Assembly (NCBI GenBank): GCA_035361955.1
Contig: DAOSDC010000003.1
Span: forward strand, 1-64,000
Length of the DNA: 64,000 nucleotides
Source of the DNA: UBA6120 sp035361955
GTDB taxonomy: Bacteria; Bacillota_I; Bacilli_A; RFN20; CAG-826
Direction: 5' to 3'
Position numbers and translations under genes: made by a program
Notes under the pieces: model-generated
Database searches by the model: none
Told to the model about the DNA's origin: nothing
Seen by the model: the letters and a program-made list of their open reading frames with translations, nothing else
Shown: positions 9,633-17,584 of the stretch, one piece after another
How positions within the stretch are numbered: position 1 is the first letter of the stretch
How the letters are laid out: each line of letters opens with the position of its first letter

Positions 9633-10355
9633 TTATAAACGCATCCCGCCGTTGACGTCGAGGACGTGTCCCGTGACATAACTTGCTTCATCGGATGCTA
9701 AAAATAACGCCGCGTTAGCGATTTCTTCGGGTTGACCAAGGCGGCCAAGCATCGTCAGTTTTGCAAATTTTTCAAGCAGTTCTTGAGGTACTGTCTTTAA
9801 AATGTCGGTCATGATGTAACCAGGAGCAATGGAATTGACGCGAACGGCCGCGCCTTTTCGAGCGAATTCCTTGGCCCATGTTTTGGTCATACCAATCACA
9901 CCGGCTTTCGTTGCTGAGTAATTGATTTGGCCGATGTTACCGTATTCGCCAACGATTGAAGAAATATTAATGATTGAACCATTTCCTTGGGCTTCCATCA
10001 ATGGACCAACGAAACGGGTTAGATTGAAGACACCTTTGAGGTTGACGGCAATGACGGCATCCCACATATCATCGGTCATTTTGTAAGTCATGCCGTCTTT
10101 GGTAATACCGGCATTGTTGACCAAAATATCGATTTTGCCGTATTTTTCTTTGGCGTAGTCACAAAGCGCTTTGCACGCTTCGACATTGGTAACGTTTAAT
10201 TCTTTATATTCGACGTTATCATCCTCATAGCTTAGCGGTGCCATATCCGCGGCGATAACTTTTGCTCCTTCTTTGGCAAATAGTTGCGCCATTGCGGCGC
10301 CTAGTCCTTTCGATCCGCCTGTAATAATGGCGATTTTTCCTTCAAGTCTTCCCAT
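9633..10355 (-). CDS. fabG: SDR-family 3-oxoacyl-ACP / acetoacetyl-CoA reductase
   Basis: A 240-residue classical short-chain dehydrogenase. The nucleotide loop TGGSKGLG is at 12-19, NNAG at 80-83, and the catalytic Ser133, Tyr146 and Lys150 lie in ISS and YSATK. The C-terminal ASYVTGHVLDVNGGMRL matches FabG/PhaB. It reduces a beta-ketoacyl thioester to the 3-hydroxy form, probably with NADPH. FabG and the CoA-specific PhaB cannot be told apart by motif. Sitting directly behind a thiolase and ahead of a CoA-transferase, an acetoacetyl-CoA reductase role fits better than fatty-acid synthesis. The Shine-Dalgarno AAGGAG precedes the ATG. Confidence 0.88.
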   Translation of the reverse strand: MGRLEGKIAIITGGSKGLGAAMAQLFAKEGAKVIAADMAPLSYEDDNVEYKELNVTNVEACKALCDYAKEKYGKIDILVNNAGITKDGMTYKMTDDMWDAVIAVNLKGVFNLTRFVGPLMEAQGNGSIINISSIVGEYGNIGQINYSATKAGVIGMTKTWAKEFARKGAAVRVNSIAPGYIMTDILKTVPQELLEKFAKLTMLGRLGQPEEIANAALFLASDEASYVTGHVLDVNGGMRL

Positions 10356-10380
10356 GGTGATGCTCCTTTATATATTTGTG

Positions 10381-11589
10381 TTAAATACGTTTCAAAATAA
10401 GGGCGGTACCCATGCCTCCGCCGATGCAAAGACTGGCGAGGCCATAAGTCGCTTGGCGTTTAATCATTTCATGGATAAGCGTGACGGTGATTCTTCCACC
10501 AGAACTACCCACGGCATGGCCAAGGGCAATCGCGCCACCATTGACGTTTGTGCGTGTTAAAATTTCTTCCTTTGTCAAGTCGCACGATGCAGCCAGTTCA
10601 TTAACGACACCGATGCTTTGAGCGGCAAATGCTTCGTTAAGTTCAATCAGATCCATTTGCGAGAGTTTCATGTTGGCCTGCTTCAAAGCTGATTGAATCG
10701 CTGGAACGGGACCTAATCCCATGTAAAGCGGTTCGACACCGCCCTGGCCAAAGCCAACGATTTCCGCTAAAGGCTTTAGTTGATATTGTTCAACTGCTTC
10801 TTCACTGGCAAGCAAAACCATCGATCCGCCATCATTGATGCCACTGGCATTACCGGCGGTAACTACGCCGCCTTCGGGTTTGAAGGCCGGACGTAATTTC
10901 GAAAGTTTTTCAAGATTCGTCGTGCGGTTAGGATATTCGTCGCGGCTAAAGATGAGAACTTCTTTTCCTACCTTTATTTCAAGGGGAACGACTTCGTCGT
11001 CGAAGCGGCCTGCATCAACGGCAACAATCGCCTTTTGCTGCGATTTAAACGCAAAGTCGTCTTGTTCTTCACGTGTAATGGCGTGTTTGACGGCGATGTT
11101 TTCAGCAGTTATGCCCATATGCACGTTATTGAATACATCTGTCAGCGCGTCATAGATCATGTGATCTTTAACTTTGATTTCGCCCATTTTCATACCGCCG
11201 CGAACTGTTTCTGGCAATAACATCGGAGCACGTGACATCGATTCGACGCCACCGGCCAAAATCAAATTGGCATAACCGGCTTTGATGGCAATCGTGCCAT
11301 TCATGATGGCTTTCATAGCGCTTCCACACGCCATATTAATGGAATAGGCTGGCACTTCCACGGGGACGCCGCCTTTGATAGAAACTTGTCGTGAAACATT
11401 TTGTCCCAATCCGGCTGGCAAGATGTTACCGACGATTACTTCATCGATTTTTGAAGGATCAACTTTGGTCGATTCTAAGATATTTTTTACAAGCGGGGCA
11501 CCAAGTTCAGCGGCATGGACGCCTTTAAGCGTTCCCAGGAACGACCCGACAGCCGTCCGTTTCGCGGCAACGATGTAGACTTTTTTCAT
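10381..11589 (-). CDS. thlA: acetyl-CoA C-acetyltransferase (thiolase)
   Basis: A 402-residue thiolase that interconverts two acetyl-CoA with acetoacetyl-CoA plus CoA. The acylated Cys88 sits in NMACGS, His358 in GHAVGSSGGR, and the second catalytic Cys388 in LCIGGG, all intact. Length and motifs fit biosynthetic, tetrameric thiolase. It is the first gene of the operon, with AAAGGAG before the ATG. Its promoter lies upstream at 11691-11719, next to a palindrome shared with the divergent tetR gene. Confidence 0.95.
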   Translation of the reverse strand: MKKVYIVAAKRTAVGSFLGTLKGVHAAELGAPLVKNILESTKVDPSKIDEVIVGNILPAGLGQNVSRQVSIKGGVPVEVPAYSINMACGSAMKAIMNGTIAIKAGYANLILAGGVESMSRAPMLLPETVRGGMKMGEIKVKDHMIYDALTDVFNNVHMGITAENIAVKHAITREEQDDFAFKSQQKAIVAVDAGRFDDEVVPLEIKVGKEVLIFSRDEYPNRTTNLEKLSKLRPAFKPEGGVVTAGNASGINDGGSMVLLASEEAVEQYQLKPLAEIVGFGQGGVEPLYMGLGPVPAIQSALKQANMKLSQMDLIELNEAFAAQSIGVVNELAASCDLTKEEILTRTNVNGGAIALGHAVGSSGGRITVTLIHEMIKRQATYGLASLCIGGGMGTALILKRI

Positions 11590-11690
11590 TACTTAGCTCC
11601 TTTAAATAAATAATTTGACGCAAATATTTAAGTTAGTTATTAATAGACTCATGGCATATAAATGAAAAAACTAATTGTTCCATTGATATT

Positions 11691-11719
11691 ATTTTGGCTA
11701 ATCGTGTAAGCGCTGTCAA
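11691..11719 (-). promoter_or_regulatory. Promoter of the thl-liv operon
   Basis: On the minus strand there is a -35 TTGACA (11714-11719), a 17-base spacer, and a -10 CAAAAT (11691-11696), about 100 bases upstream of the thlA ATG. The -35 is perfect and the -10 moderate. The palindrome at 11723-11746 abuts its upstream side. Confidence 0.6.
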
Positions 11720-11722
11720 GAT

Positions 11723-11746
11723 AAACCTGAACAATTCTTCAGGTTT
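11723..11746. promoter_or_regulatory. Palindromic operator candidate between thlA and tetR
   Basis: Perfect 9-base arms AAACCTGAA and TTCAGGTTT around CAATTC give a 24-base dyad, the size and shape of a TetR-family operator. It sits 3 bases from the -35 of the thl promoter and 3 bases upstream of the -35 candidate of tetR (11750-11755), so one bound dimer could control both directions. Confidence 0.6.
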
Positions 11747-11749
11747 TGA

Positions 11750-11777
11750 TTGAAACATCGTTTTGGTATCATATAAT
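11750..11777 (+). promoter_or_regulatory. Candidate tetR promoter
   Basis: The -35 TTGAAA (11750-11755), a 16-base spacer and a perfect -10 TATAAT (11772-11777) face the tetR gene. The expected transcription start falls only a few bases before the ATG at 11790, so the message would be nearly leaderless, unless another start is used. Confidence 0.55.
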
Positions 11778-11789
11778 AAAGGTAATAAC

Positions 11790-12395
11790 ATGAATGGAAT
11801 CACTCAGCCGCTGACCGATCGCGGCCGCCAAACGTTCAATACAATCTGCCGTGGGGCGGAAACTCTTTTCCATCAAAAAGGCTATCATCTGACGACCATC
11901 GCTGACATTGCGAAAAAATCGGAAGTCGGCATTGGTACGTTCTATTTATATTTCTCCGACAAATATGCCATATACAAACATTTGCTATTCGAGTACAGCC
12001 ACCAGATTCGTGCTAATATCGCTATTGCCGTCGCCGGCATCCAAACACGTAAAGAACAAGAACGCGTCGGCATCAAGACGTTCATTAAATATGTGCGTGA
12101 CAATCCGCAAGCTTATACCATTATCTGGCAGTCGCTCCAAGTCGATAAGGAATTGTTTGTCGATTATTATCAAAGCTTCGCACGCCATTATGCAAAAGGG
12201 TTAGCCGAAGCCCATCAACGTGGTGAAATTGCTCGATCGGACTATATCACTGCTTCTTACGCCTTAATGGGCGTCGCCAACTTCGTCGGACTCCAAGTCA
12301 TTATGTTCGAACAAGATATGTCCAGCGATGAAAAAATCGAGGCCATCGTTGATCATCTAATCGAAGTGTTGGAATCGGGTTTATTTAAAAAATAA
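11790..12395 (+). CDS. TetR/AcrR family transcriptional regulator
   Basis: A 201-residue regulator with an N-terminal TetR helix-turn-helix (about residues 16-62: AETLFHQKGYHLTTIADIA, then VGIGTFYLYFSDK) and an all-helical ligand domain. I use the ATG at 11790; an in-frame TTG at 11763 would lie upstream of the -10 of the gene's own promoter. It is divergent from the thl-liv operon across a palindrome and probably represses that operon and itself, with an acyl-CoA or the transported ligand as inducer, as for many TetR regulators beside acyl-CoA genes. The ligand is inferred from context only. Confidence 0.88.
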   Translation: MNGITQPLTDRGRQTFNTICRGAETLFHQKGYHLTTIADIAKKSEVGIGTFYLYFSDKYAIYKHLLFEYSHQIRANIAIAVAGIQTRKEQERVGIKTFIKYVRDNPQAYTIIWQSLQVDKELFVDYYQSFARHYAKGLAEAHQRGEIARSDYITASYALMGVANFVGLQVIMFEQDMSSDEKIEAIVDHLIEVLESGLFKK

Positions 12396-12416
12396 AGGAT
12401 GCGTAATCGCATCCTT
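12395..12416. terminator. Bidirectional terminator between tetR and the convergent hydrolase
   Basis: Arms AAGGATGCG and CGCATCCTT around TAAT start at the last base of the tetR stop codon and are followed by TTGT. The hydrolase on the other strand ends 5 bases beyond, so the stem can serve both convergent genes. Confidence 0.75.
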
Positions 12417-12421
12417 TTGTC

Positions 12422-13321
12422 TTATTTATCGATGAATTCCATCAAATCATTGGCGAGTCGATCAGGAACGTCGACCAGTGGTGAGTGGCCGCATTCTTCA
12501 TAAACGATTAGTTCGGCCTTTTTACCCAACGCACCGACGGTTTCCTGCACCATGTATTCCCACACAGTTTTATCCTTGGCGCCCCAGACGCTGCGCACCG
12601 GAGCTTCGATTTTGTTAATTGATTCATCACCGGCAACCTGGAAGTTAGAACCGCTCCCCATATTAAAGGTGACCAGCGCCCAATCAAAATCGACGAGATT
12701 ACGCTGTTTCATTGTCTCTTGAAGATAAATCAAATTATCTTCTTCATGTGGCTTATTAACGGTGTAGATGACTAGTTTCCAGATGTAATCCATGAAAGCG
12801 ATGTTGCCATCGGTCAATGCTTTCACCGCCGGAGCGACTTGAAGAGGGTCGTTGGCCAATGCTTCTTTGTTTGGGTAAACTTTTCCGATAATTGGTTGCA
12901 TCTTCTCATCTTTGACGAAAACAGGCATACCTTTATAAGACATTGAGTTAATCAGGAAAAGTTTGGTAATCATCTCGGGATAGTGGGCCCCGATGAGCAT
13001 GGCGACACCGCCACCAGCCGACCATCCAACGACGGTGAAGGGTGGTAATTTTAAAATGTTGACCAATTCGACGACATCGCTAGTGAGTTCCATCATACTA
13101 TCGAAGCGATGCACGTAACTAGAATCGCCAAATCCGCGTAGATCAATGGCCACCACACGGTACTTGCTGCGGTCCAATCTTTCAATTAGTGGCGCATAAT
13201 GGATACTACTCGCCATGTTACCGTGTATCAAGACGACGGTTTGCGCTCCGCTACCGACATCAATGTAAGCCAAAGTTTCGCCATTGCTTAGTTTTTGAAA
13301 TCTTTTTTCGAGTTTTATCAT
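12422..13321 (-). CDS. alpha/beta hydrolase
   Basis: A 299-residue alpha/beta-hydrolase with the HGNM oxyanion motif (33-36), nucleophile Ser101 in GWSAGG, acid Asp250 in WGAKD and His279 in ECGHSP. A cap region spans about 128-225. The layout resembles the haloperoxidase/lipase/epoxide hydrolase group, and the substrate cannot be named. It is a separate transcription unit, convergent with tetR and downstream of the BI-1 gene's terminator; it shares no close identity with the hydrolase at 1489. Confidence 0.85.
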   Translation of the reverse strand: MIKLEKRFQKLSNGETLAYIDVGSGAQTVVLIHGNMASSIHYAPLIERLDRSKYRVVAIDLRGFGDSSYVHRFDSMMELTSDVVELVNILKLPPFTVVGWSAGGGVAMLIGAHYPEMITKLFLINSMSYKGMPVFVKDEKMQPIIGKVYPNKEALANDPLQVAPAVKALTDGNIAFMDYIWKLVIYTVNKPHEEDNLIYLQETMKQRNLVDFDWALVTFNMGSGSNFQVAGDESINKIEAPVRSVWGAKDKTVWEYMVQETVGALGKKAELIVYEECGHSPLVDVPDRLANDLMEFIDK

Positions 13322-13353
13322 ATTTGTTACCTCATTCCCATATTACCAAAATA

Positions 13354-13386
13354 AAAACGAAGCGCGGCGATAACCTGCTTCGTTTT
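13354..13386 (-). terminator. Terminator after the BI-1 family gene
   Basis: A perfect 10-base-pair stem AAAACGAAGC / GCTTCGTTTT with a 13-base loop is followed on the minus strand by TATTTT, directly after the stop of the 13396 gene. Confidence 0.75.
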
Positions 13387-13395
13387 GTAACGCAT

Positions 13396-14100
13396 CTAGC
13401 GGCGACGGGCCGATAGGAAGATTAAAACGCGGATGAAAATGTTAATGAAATTGATGTATAAGCGCATCGCAAAGTAGATGGCCATGTTTTTGGTCATACT
13501 GCCTTGTCCGATTTGTCTTTGAATCAACCAGGTATCATATGCAGTAATCAACATGATGGCGCCAAACATGACGAAAGTAATTATCCAATATAGTGTTTCA
13601 TTGTAGAAAAACCACAAGATCGGGAATAGAATAAACGCTCCGATGAAAGCCATCGAAGCGACTGATCCCATCACGGTCAGATTGTGTTTGGTAATCGCTC
13701 CATATGCGGCCATCGCTCCAAACAAAACCGCGGATACCAAAAATGCCAAGATGATAATATCAATCGCGGTGTATAACATGATTGAAGAAAGCATGACGCC
13801 CATCATCGCCGCATAAATAAGAAACGGCGTTAACACCGATTTATTGCTTTGACGCATCACGCGAAAATTTATGATGAAAAAGATGACGAAATAGCCAACC
13901 ATTGAGCCAATCATCAGCGGCATGTAAAGTTCAGGTGGCAAAATGCCAAATCCTAGCAGTAAGTACATGCCAACGGCAACCGCACTCGTGATGCCAAGTG
14001 CCAGCGCCATCCAACCGAAAATCGACGTTAACGTAATCGGTTTGGCAAAAGCATCGGTTTGTAGTTCGGGCTGTTGGGGATCGTAATTGTAATATTGCAT
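13396..14100 (-). CDS. Bax inhibitor-1/YccA (TMBIM) family membrane protein
   Basis: A 234-residue integral membrane protein with seven hydrophobic segments, matching the UPF0005/BI-1 family, whose members such as B. subtilis YetJ are pH-sensitive calcium leak channels. The family motif TAYDT is present with Asp189. The second member of the usual Asp dyad, in LYxDFIN, is replaced by Asn217 (LYINFIN), which may weaken the pH gate. It is downstream of tpiA behind a terminator, with a GGAGG Shine-Dalgarno before the ATG. Confidence 0.88.
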   Translation of the reverse strand: MQYYNYDPQQPELQTDAFAKPITLTSIFGWMALALGITSAVAVGMYLLLGFGILPPELYMPLMIGSMVGYFVIFFIINFRVMRQSNKSVLTPFLIYAAMMGVMLSSIMLYTAIDIIILAFLVSAVLFGAMAAYGAITKHNLTVMGSVASMAFIGAFILFPILWFFYNETLYWIITFVMFGAIMLITAYDTWLIQRQIGQGSMTKNMAIYFAMRLYINFINIFIRVLIFLSARRR

Positions 14101-14136
14101 TGTGGTTCCTCCATCGACATTTAATTATAAATTAAA

Positions 14137-14169
14137 AAGCCGTCGCTTAGTATAGTTAAGCTCCGGCTT
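14137..14169 (-). terminator. Terminator after tpiA
   Basis: A two-part stem: AAGCCG pairs with CGGCTT, and inside it GCTTA pairs with TAAGC around a 7-base loop, with TTTAATTT behind. It closes the gap-pgk-tpiA operon shortly after the tpiA stop. Confidence 0.7.
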
Positions 14170-14180
14170 GCGTAAGGTTA

Positions 14181-14936
14181 TCAGATAATATTGTCGAGCA
14201 AAGCTTCGAAGCTGGCAATCTCAAGGCTGGCACCGCCGACGAGTGCGCCATCGATATTGGGTGCCAATAAGTACTCTTTGACATTATTTGGCTTAACGGA
14301 ACCGCCGTATAAGATATGAATGGCTTCAGCCGTCGTTTCACCAAACATTTCCGCGAGCAAATCGCGAATGTAACCAATCACGTCCGCGGCAATTTCCTTG
14401 GAGGCGTTTTTGCCCGTGCCGATACTCCATACCGGTTCATATGCGACAATAAGTTGTTCGGGTTTAAAAGAAGGCAACCCCGATAGACCGACGCGAATTT
14501 GTTCGCCGACGATGGCTTTGGTTTGCCCCGCTTCATATTCGCCCAGCGTTTCGCCGACGCAATATAGCGCGATTAGGCCACTTTCCAGCAGCTTCTTAAC
14601 TTTCTTGTTGCACAAGATATTGTCTTCTTTGAAATAAGCGCGCCGTTCGCTATGACCGACGAGGGCACCATCGGCTTTGACGTCATTAAGCATCGGGATG
14701 CTGATTTCGCCAGTAAACGCCCCCTTATCTTCGAAATACACATTTTGCGCGAATACGGTCAGTCCCGGATTACTTTTCTTCAATGTCGCCAAACTAATAA
14801 ATGAAGGGGCCACACCAAGTAAAACGTTATGCTGCCGTGCTTTTTGTAAAAAGGCCAGACTGGCTTTAGCAAATTGGCGGGTTTCGCCCGTCGTTTTGTT
14901 CATCTTCCAGTTGCCGACTAAAACTTTTTGACGCAT
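14181..14936 (-). CDS. tpiA: triosephosphate isomerase
   Basis: A 251-residue TIM-barrel enzyme interconverting dihydroxyacetone phosphate and glyceraldehyde 3-phosphate. The catalytic residues are intact: Lys11 in GNWKMN, His95 in GHSERR and Glu167 in AYEPVWSIGTG, with the phosphate-binding GGSV and GGAS loops near the C terminus. It begins 2 bases after the pgk stop and ends the gap-pgk-tpiA glycolytic operon. Confidence 0.97.
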   Translation of the reverse strand: MRQKVLVGNWKMNKTTGETRQFAKASLAFLQKARQHNVLLGVAPSFISLATLKKSNPGLTVFAQNVYFEDKGAFTGEISIPMLNDVKADGALVGHSERRAYFKEDNILCNKKVKKLLESGLIALYCVGETLGEYEAGQTKAIVGEQIRVGLSGLPSFKPEQLIVAYEPVWSIGTGKNASKEIAADVIGYIRDLLAEMFGETTAEAIHILYGGSVKPNNVKEYLLAPNIDGALVGGASLEIASFEALLDNII

Positions 14937-14938
14937 GA

Positions 14939-16156
14939 CTAGTCCTCGATGATATCGATGCCTGGAAGATGCCCGTCGTTTTCAATCATCTCAAGGCTGG
15001 CACCGCCACCGGTGGATACGTGGGAGAACGCACTGATGTAACCAAATTGCTTGATGGCCGCTGCCGAATCGCCGCCGCCACACACCGAGAACGTTTTCTT
15101 ACCAAGATTGGCGACCGCTTCACAAATGGCAATCGTTCCTTTGGTGAATGGTTCTTTTTCGAACACGCCCATTGGTCCGTTCCAGAAAATCATTTTGGCT
15201 TTCGCAAGTTCGTTTTGGTATTGTTGCGCTGTTTTCGGTCCGATGTCCATCCCCATGAAACCTGACGGAATCTGGTTATTTTCGGTAGTAATGATTTTTG
15301 TCCAAACGTCAAATCCATCAGTCACGATGCAATCGCTTGGTAAAACGATTTTGCCGTCCGCTTCAAGATAGACGCGTTTGGCATATTCGAGTTGGTCGGC
15401 TTCAAACGGCGAATCGCCGATGTCGTTACCAAGTGCTTTCGAGAACGTGTAAGCCATGGCGCCACCAATTAAAATTTTGTCGCATTTTTTCACAAGCGTG
15501 TCGATGACTTTGATTTTATCGCTGACTTTGAAACCGCCTAATATGGCGATATAAGGTCTATCTTCTTCCTTAACCTTGACGACGCGTGTCAAGGCATTGA
15601 CTTCTTTTTCAACCAAATAGCCAATCGCCACTTGTTTACCTTGGGCTTTCAAAATTGAAGGAATCCCATGGGTGGAAGCATGAGCGCGGTGGGCGCTACC
15701 AAATGCATCCATCACAAATACGTCGGCGACGCTCGCCCAAATGGCGGAAAGTTGTGGATCGTTTTTCTCCTCGCCCTTTTCATAACGGGTGTTTTGAATC
15801 AAAAGTACCGATCCGTTTTCAAGCGTTTGGGTAAAATAATCAAACATCTCACCGCGCGTATCTGGGCAAAATGATACTGATGATTTCAGCAATTCACTTA
15901 AACGAACGGCAACTTTTTCAAGACTATTCTTTTTCTTATCGGATTCTGTTTTCGCCGGATCTTTGTGATCGACTTTGCCTAAGTGCGATAACAAAATGAC
16001 TTTCGCGCCTTGTTTGGTTAAATCGACAATCGTTGGCAACGCTTGCACGATGCGATTGTCGTCGCGAATCTCCCCGTCTTTTAACGGAACGTTGAAATCG
16101 ACGCGAACGACGACGCGCTTTCCCTTAAGACCGACTAAATCTTTGATGGTTTTCAT
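14939..16156 (-). CDS. pgk: phosphoglycerate kinase
   Basis: A 405-residue two-domain kinase transferring phosphate from 1,3-bisphosphoglycerate to ADP. The N-terminal RVDFNVPLKDG and the substrate-binding RAHASTHG are present, as is the nucleotide loop FSVCGGGDSAAAIKQFG near the end. I use the ATG at 16156, 6 bases behind the strong Shine-Dalgarno AAAGGAG. An in-frame start at 16198 would add 14 residues translated from a hairpin region. Confidence 0.97.
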   Translation of the reverse strand: MKTIKDLVGLKGKRVVVRVDFNVPLKDGEIRDDNRIVQALPTIVDLTKQGAKVILLSHLGKVDHKDPAKTESDKKKNSLEKVAVRLSELLKSSVSFCPDTRGEMFDYFTQTLENGSVLLIQNTRYEKGEEKNDPQLSAIWASVADVFVMDAFGSAHRAHASTHGIPSILKAQGKQVAIGYLVEKEVNALTRVVKVKEEDRPYIAILGGFKVSDKIKVIDTLVKKCDKILIGGAMAYTFSKALGNDIGDSPFEADQLEYAKRVYLEADGKIVLPSDCIVTDGFDVWTKIITTENNQIPSGFMGMDIGPKTAQQYQNELAKAKMIFWNGPMGVFEKEPFTKGTIAICEAVANLGKKTFSVCGGGDSAAAIKQFGYISAFSHVSTGGGASLEMIENDGHLPGIDIIED

Positions 16157-16179
16157 TTTTTCTCCTTTACAAGTAAAAG

Positions 16180-16196
16180 GCCCAAATAAATTGGGC
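16180..16196 (-). terminator. Weak hairpin between gap and pgk
   Basis: A GCCCAA / TTGGGC stem with a 5-base loop is followed on the minus strand by CTTTTAC. It is a short, probably leaky terminator or processing stem that could set a higher gap than pgk/tpiA level, as is common in glycolytic operons. Confidence 0.5.
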
Positions 16197-16221
16197 ACTT
16201 TTATGAGGTTATGATTAAAAA

Positions 16222-17256
16222 TTAGATACCGAGCACATCAGCGTAGGCTTTCGCCAAACGGATGTATTGGCAAGTATAACTGTATTCGTTATCGTACCAA
16301 GCGACGACTTTGACGAGTTGTTTGCCTTCAGGTGTCGCAAATACTTTAGTTTGTGTGGCATCGAAGATTGAACCTTCGACGGCGCCGATGATATCGGAAC
16401 TGACGATTTGGTCTTCGGTATAGGCCAGCACATCTTTAAGCGCGCCATTGGCGTATTTTTTCATTAAGGCATTGATTTCTTTATCGGAAGTCGGTTTCGC
16501 CAAATTGAGGCTTAAATCGACTAAGCTGCCGTCGATAACGGGGACGCGTAGGGCGCCACCTTGGAGCCGGCCTTTCAGCGCTGGGATGACCAAATGAATC
16601 GCCTTGGCAGCACCAGTGGACGATGGCACGATGTTGGCGGCGGCGGCGCGGCCACGACGGAGGTCGCCCTTCTTGACGAGGTCAAGTGTCGTTTGATCGT
16701 TGGTGTAGGCGTGGACGGTGGTCATGAAACCGCCTTCGATGCCAATTTCGTCATGTAATACTTTGACAACGGGAGCCAAGCAGTTTGTCGTGCAGCTGGC
16801 GCCGGAGATAACTTTCATGTCTTTGGTTAAGATGTTTTCGTTGACGCCATAAACTATGGTTGGTGTTTCGGCATCGGCGGGAGCCGAGATGATGACGCCT
16901 TTAGCGCCGCCGACATCAACGTGAACCGCGGCATCGGCTTTACCTTTGAAGCGACCGGTGCATTCAAGCACGATGTCAACGCCATAGTCGGACCATTTGA
17001 TGAGGTTGGGATCGGGTTGTCCGATGACGGGAATGAATTTTCCCTTATAAACGATGCCTTTGCCGTCTTCGGAGACGTGGAGATCATCACCGCCGAAACG
17101 ACGGTGGGTCGTATCATATTTTAAAAGGTAGGTAAGCGTCGCCGCATCGGTCAAATCGTTGATGGCGACCACTTCGAATTCGCCGGTTTCCACGGCACGG
17201 CGGAACGACAAACGTCCAATGCGTCCAAATCCGTTGATAGCTAATTTAATGGCCAT
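16222..17256 (-). CDS. gap: glyceraldehyde-3-phosphate dehydrogenase (NAD type)
   Basis: A 344-residue phosphorylating GAPDH. The Rossmann start is GFGRIGR (9-15), and NAD preference is suggested by Asp34 in INDLTD. The catalytic Cys155 lies in SGASCTTNC and His182 in TVHAYTNDQ; the S-loop RRGRAAAANIVPSSTGAAKA is complete. It is first gene of gap-pgk-tpiA, with its own promoter (a TATAAT at 17287-17292). No CggR repressor gene is adjacent; instead a small HTH gene and whiA lie upstream. Confidence 0.98.
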   Translation of the reverse strand: MAIKLAINGFGRIGRLSFRRAVETGEFEVVAINDLTDAATLTYLLKYDTTHRRFGGDDLHVSEDGKGIVYKGKFIPVIGQPDPNLIKWSDYGVDIVLECTGRFKGKADAAVHVDVGGAKGVIISAPADAETPTIVYGVNENILTKDMKVISGASCTTNCLAPVVKVLHDEIGIEGGFMTTVHAYTNDQTTLDLVKKGDLRRGRAAAANIVPSSTGAAKAIHLVIPALKGRLQGGALRVPVIDGSLVDLSLNLAKPTSDKEINALMKKYANGALKDVLAYTEDQIVSSDIIGAVEGSIFDATQTKVFATPEGKQLVKVVAWYDNEYSYTCQYIRLAKAYADVLGI

Positions 17257-17286
17257 AATATATTCTCCTTTTTTATTTCCGTAGTA

Positions 17287-17292
17287 ATTATA
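17287..17292 (-). promoter_or_regulatory. -10 element of the gap promoter
   Basis: A perfect TATAAT on the minus strand lies about 30 bases upstream of the gap ATG. The -35 region is poor (TAGGTT at 17 bases spacing), so the promoter may need an activator or an upstream element. The gene also has a good AAAGGAG ribosome site. Confidence 0.5.
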
Positions 17293-17338
17293 CTACATTG
17301 AGTATTTTAACCTATACCATTACCGTCTTGTAAGCGGT

Positions 17339-17584
17339 TTACTTCATGCGATTTCTTACTAGTGGCAGTTCGATGTCGACGCCTTTAAGCAAAGTTGCCA
17401 AATCGATGTCAAAGGCGAGTGCTAAGCGCGACATGATTTTCAAGGTTGGATTGCGCCGACCACTTTCTAAATCACTGATATAGTTTTTGGAGATGCCGCA
17501 TTCGAAACCGAGCGCTTCCTGGGTCCACCCACGATTTTGTCTTAAATAGGCGACGCGGCGCCCGAAAGAATAATTGGCGTTCAT
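17339..17584 (-). CDS. small Cro/C1-type helix-turn-helix regulator
   Basis: An 81-residue protein that is essentially one XRE-family HTH domain (residues about 8-62: VAYLRQNRGWTQEALGFECG, then ISKNYISDLESGRRNPTL). It has no sensor domain. Its ATG overlaps the whiA stop by 4 bases (ATGA), so it is co-translated with whiA, and the next gene downstream is gap. Target unknown; self-regulation or control of gap is possible. Confidence 0.85.
   Translation of the reverse strand: MNANYSFGRRVAYLRQNRGWTQEALGFECGISKNYISDLESGRRNPTLKIMSRLALAFDIDLATLLKGVDIELPLVRNRMK

Noticed and set aside
10273..10560. Plus-strand ORF across the fabG-thlA junction
   Set aside because: It crosses two well-supported minus-strand genes and shows no family resemblance.
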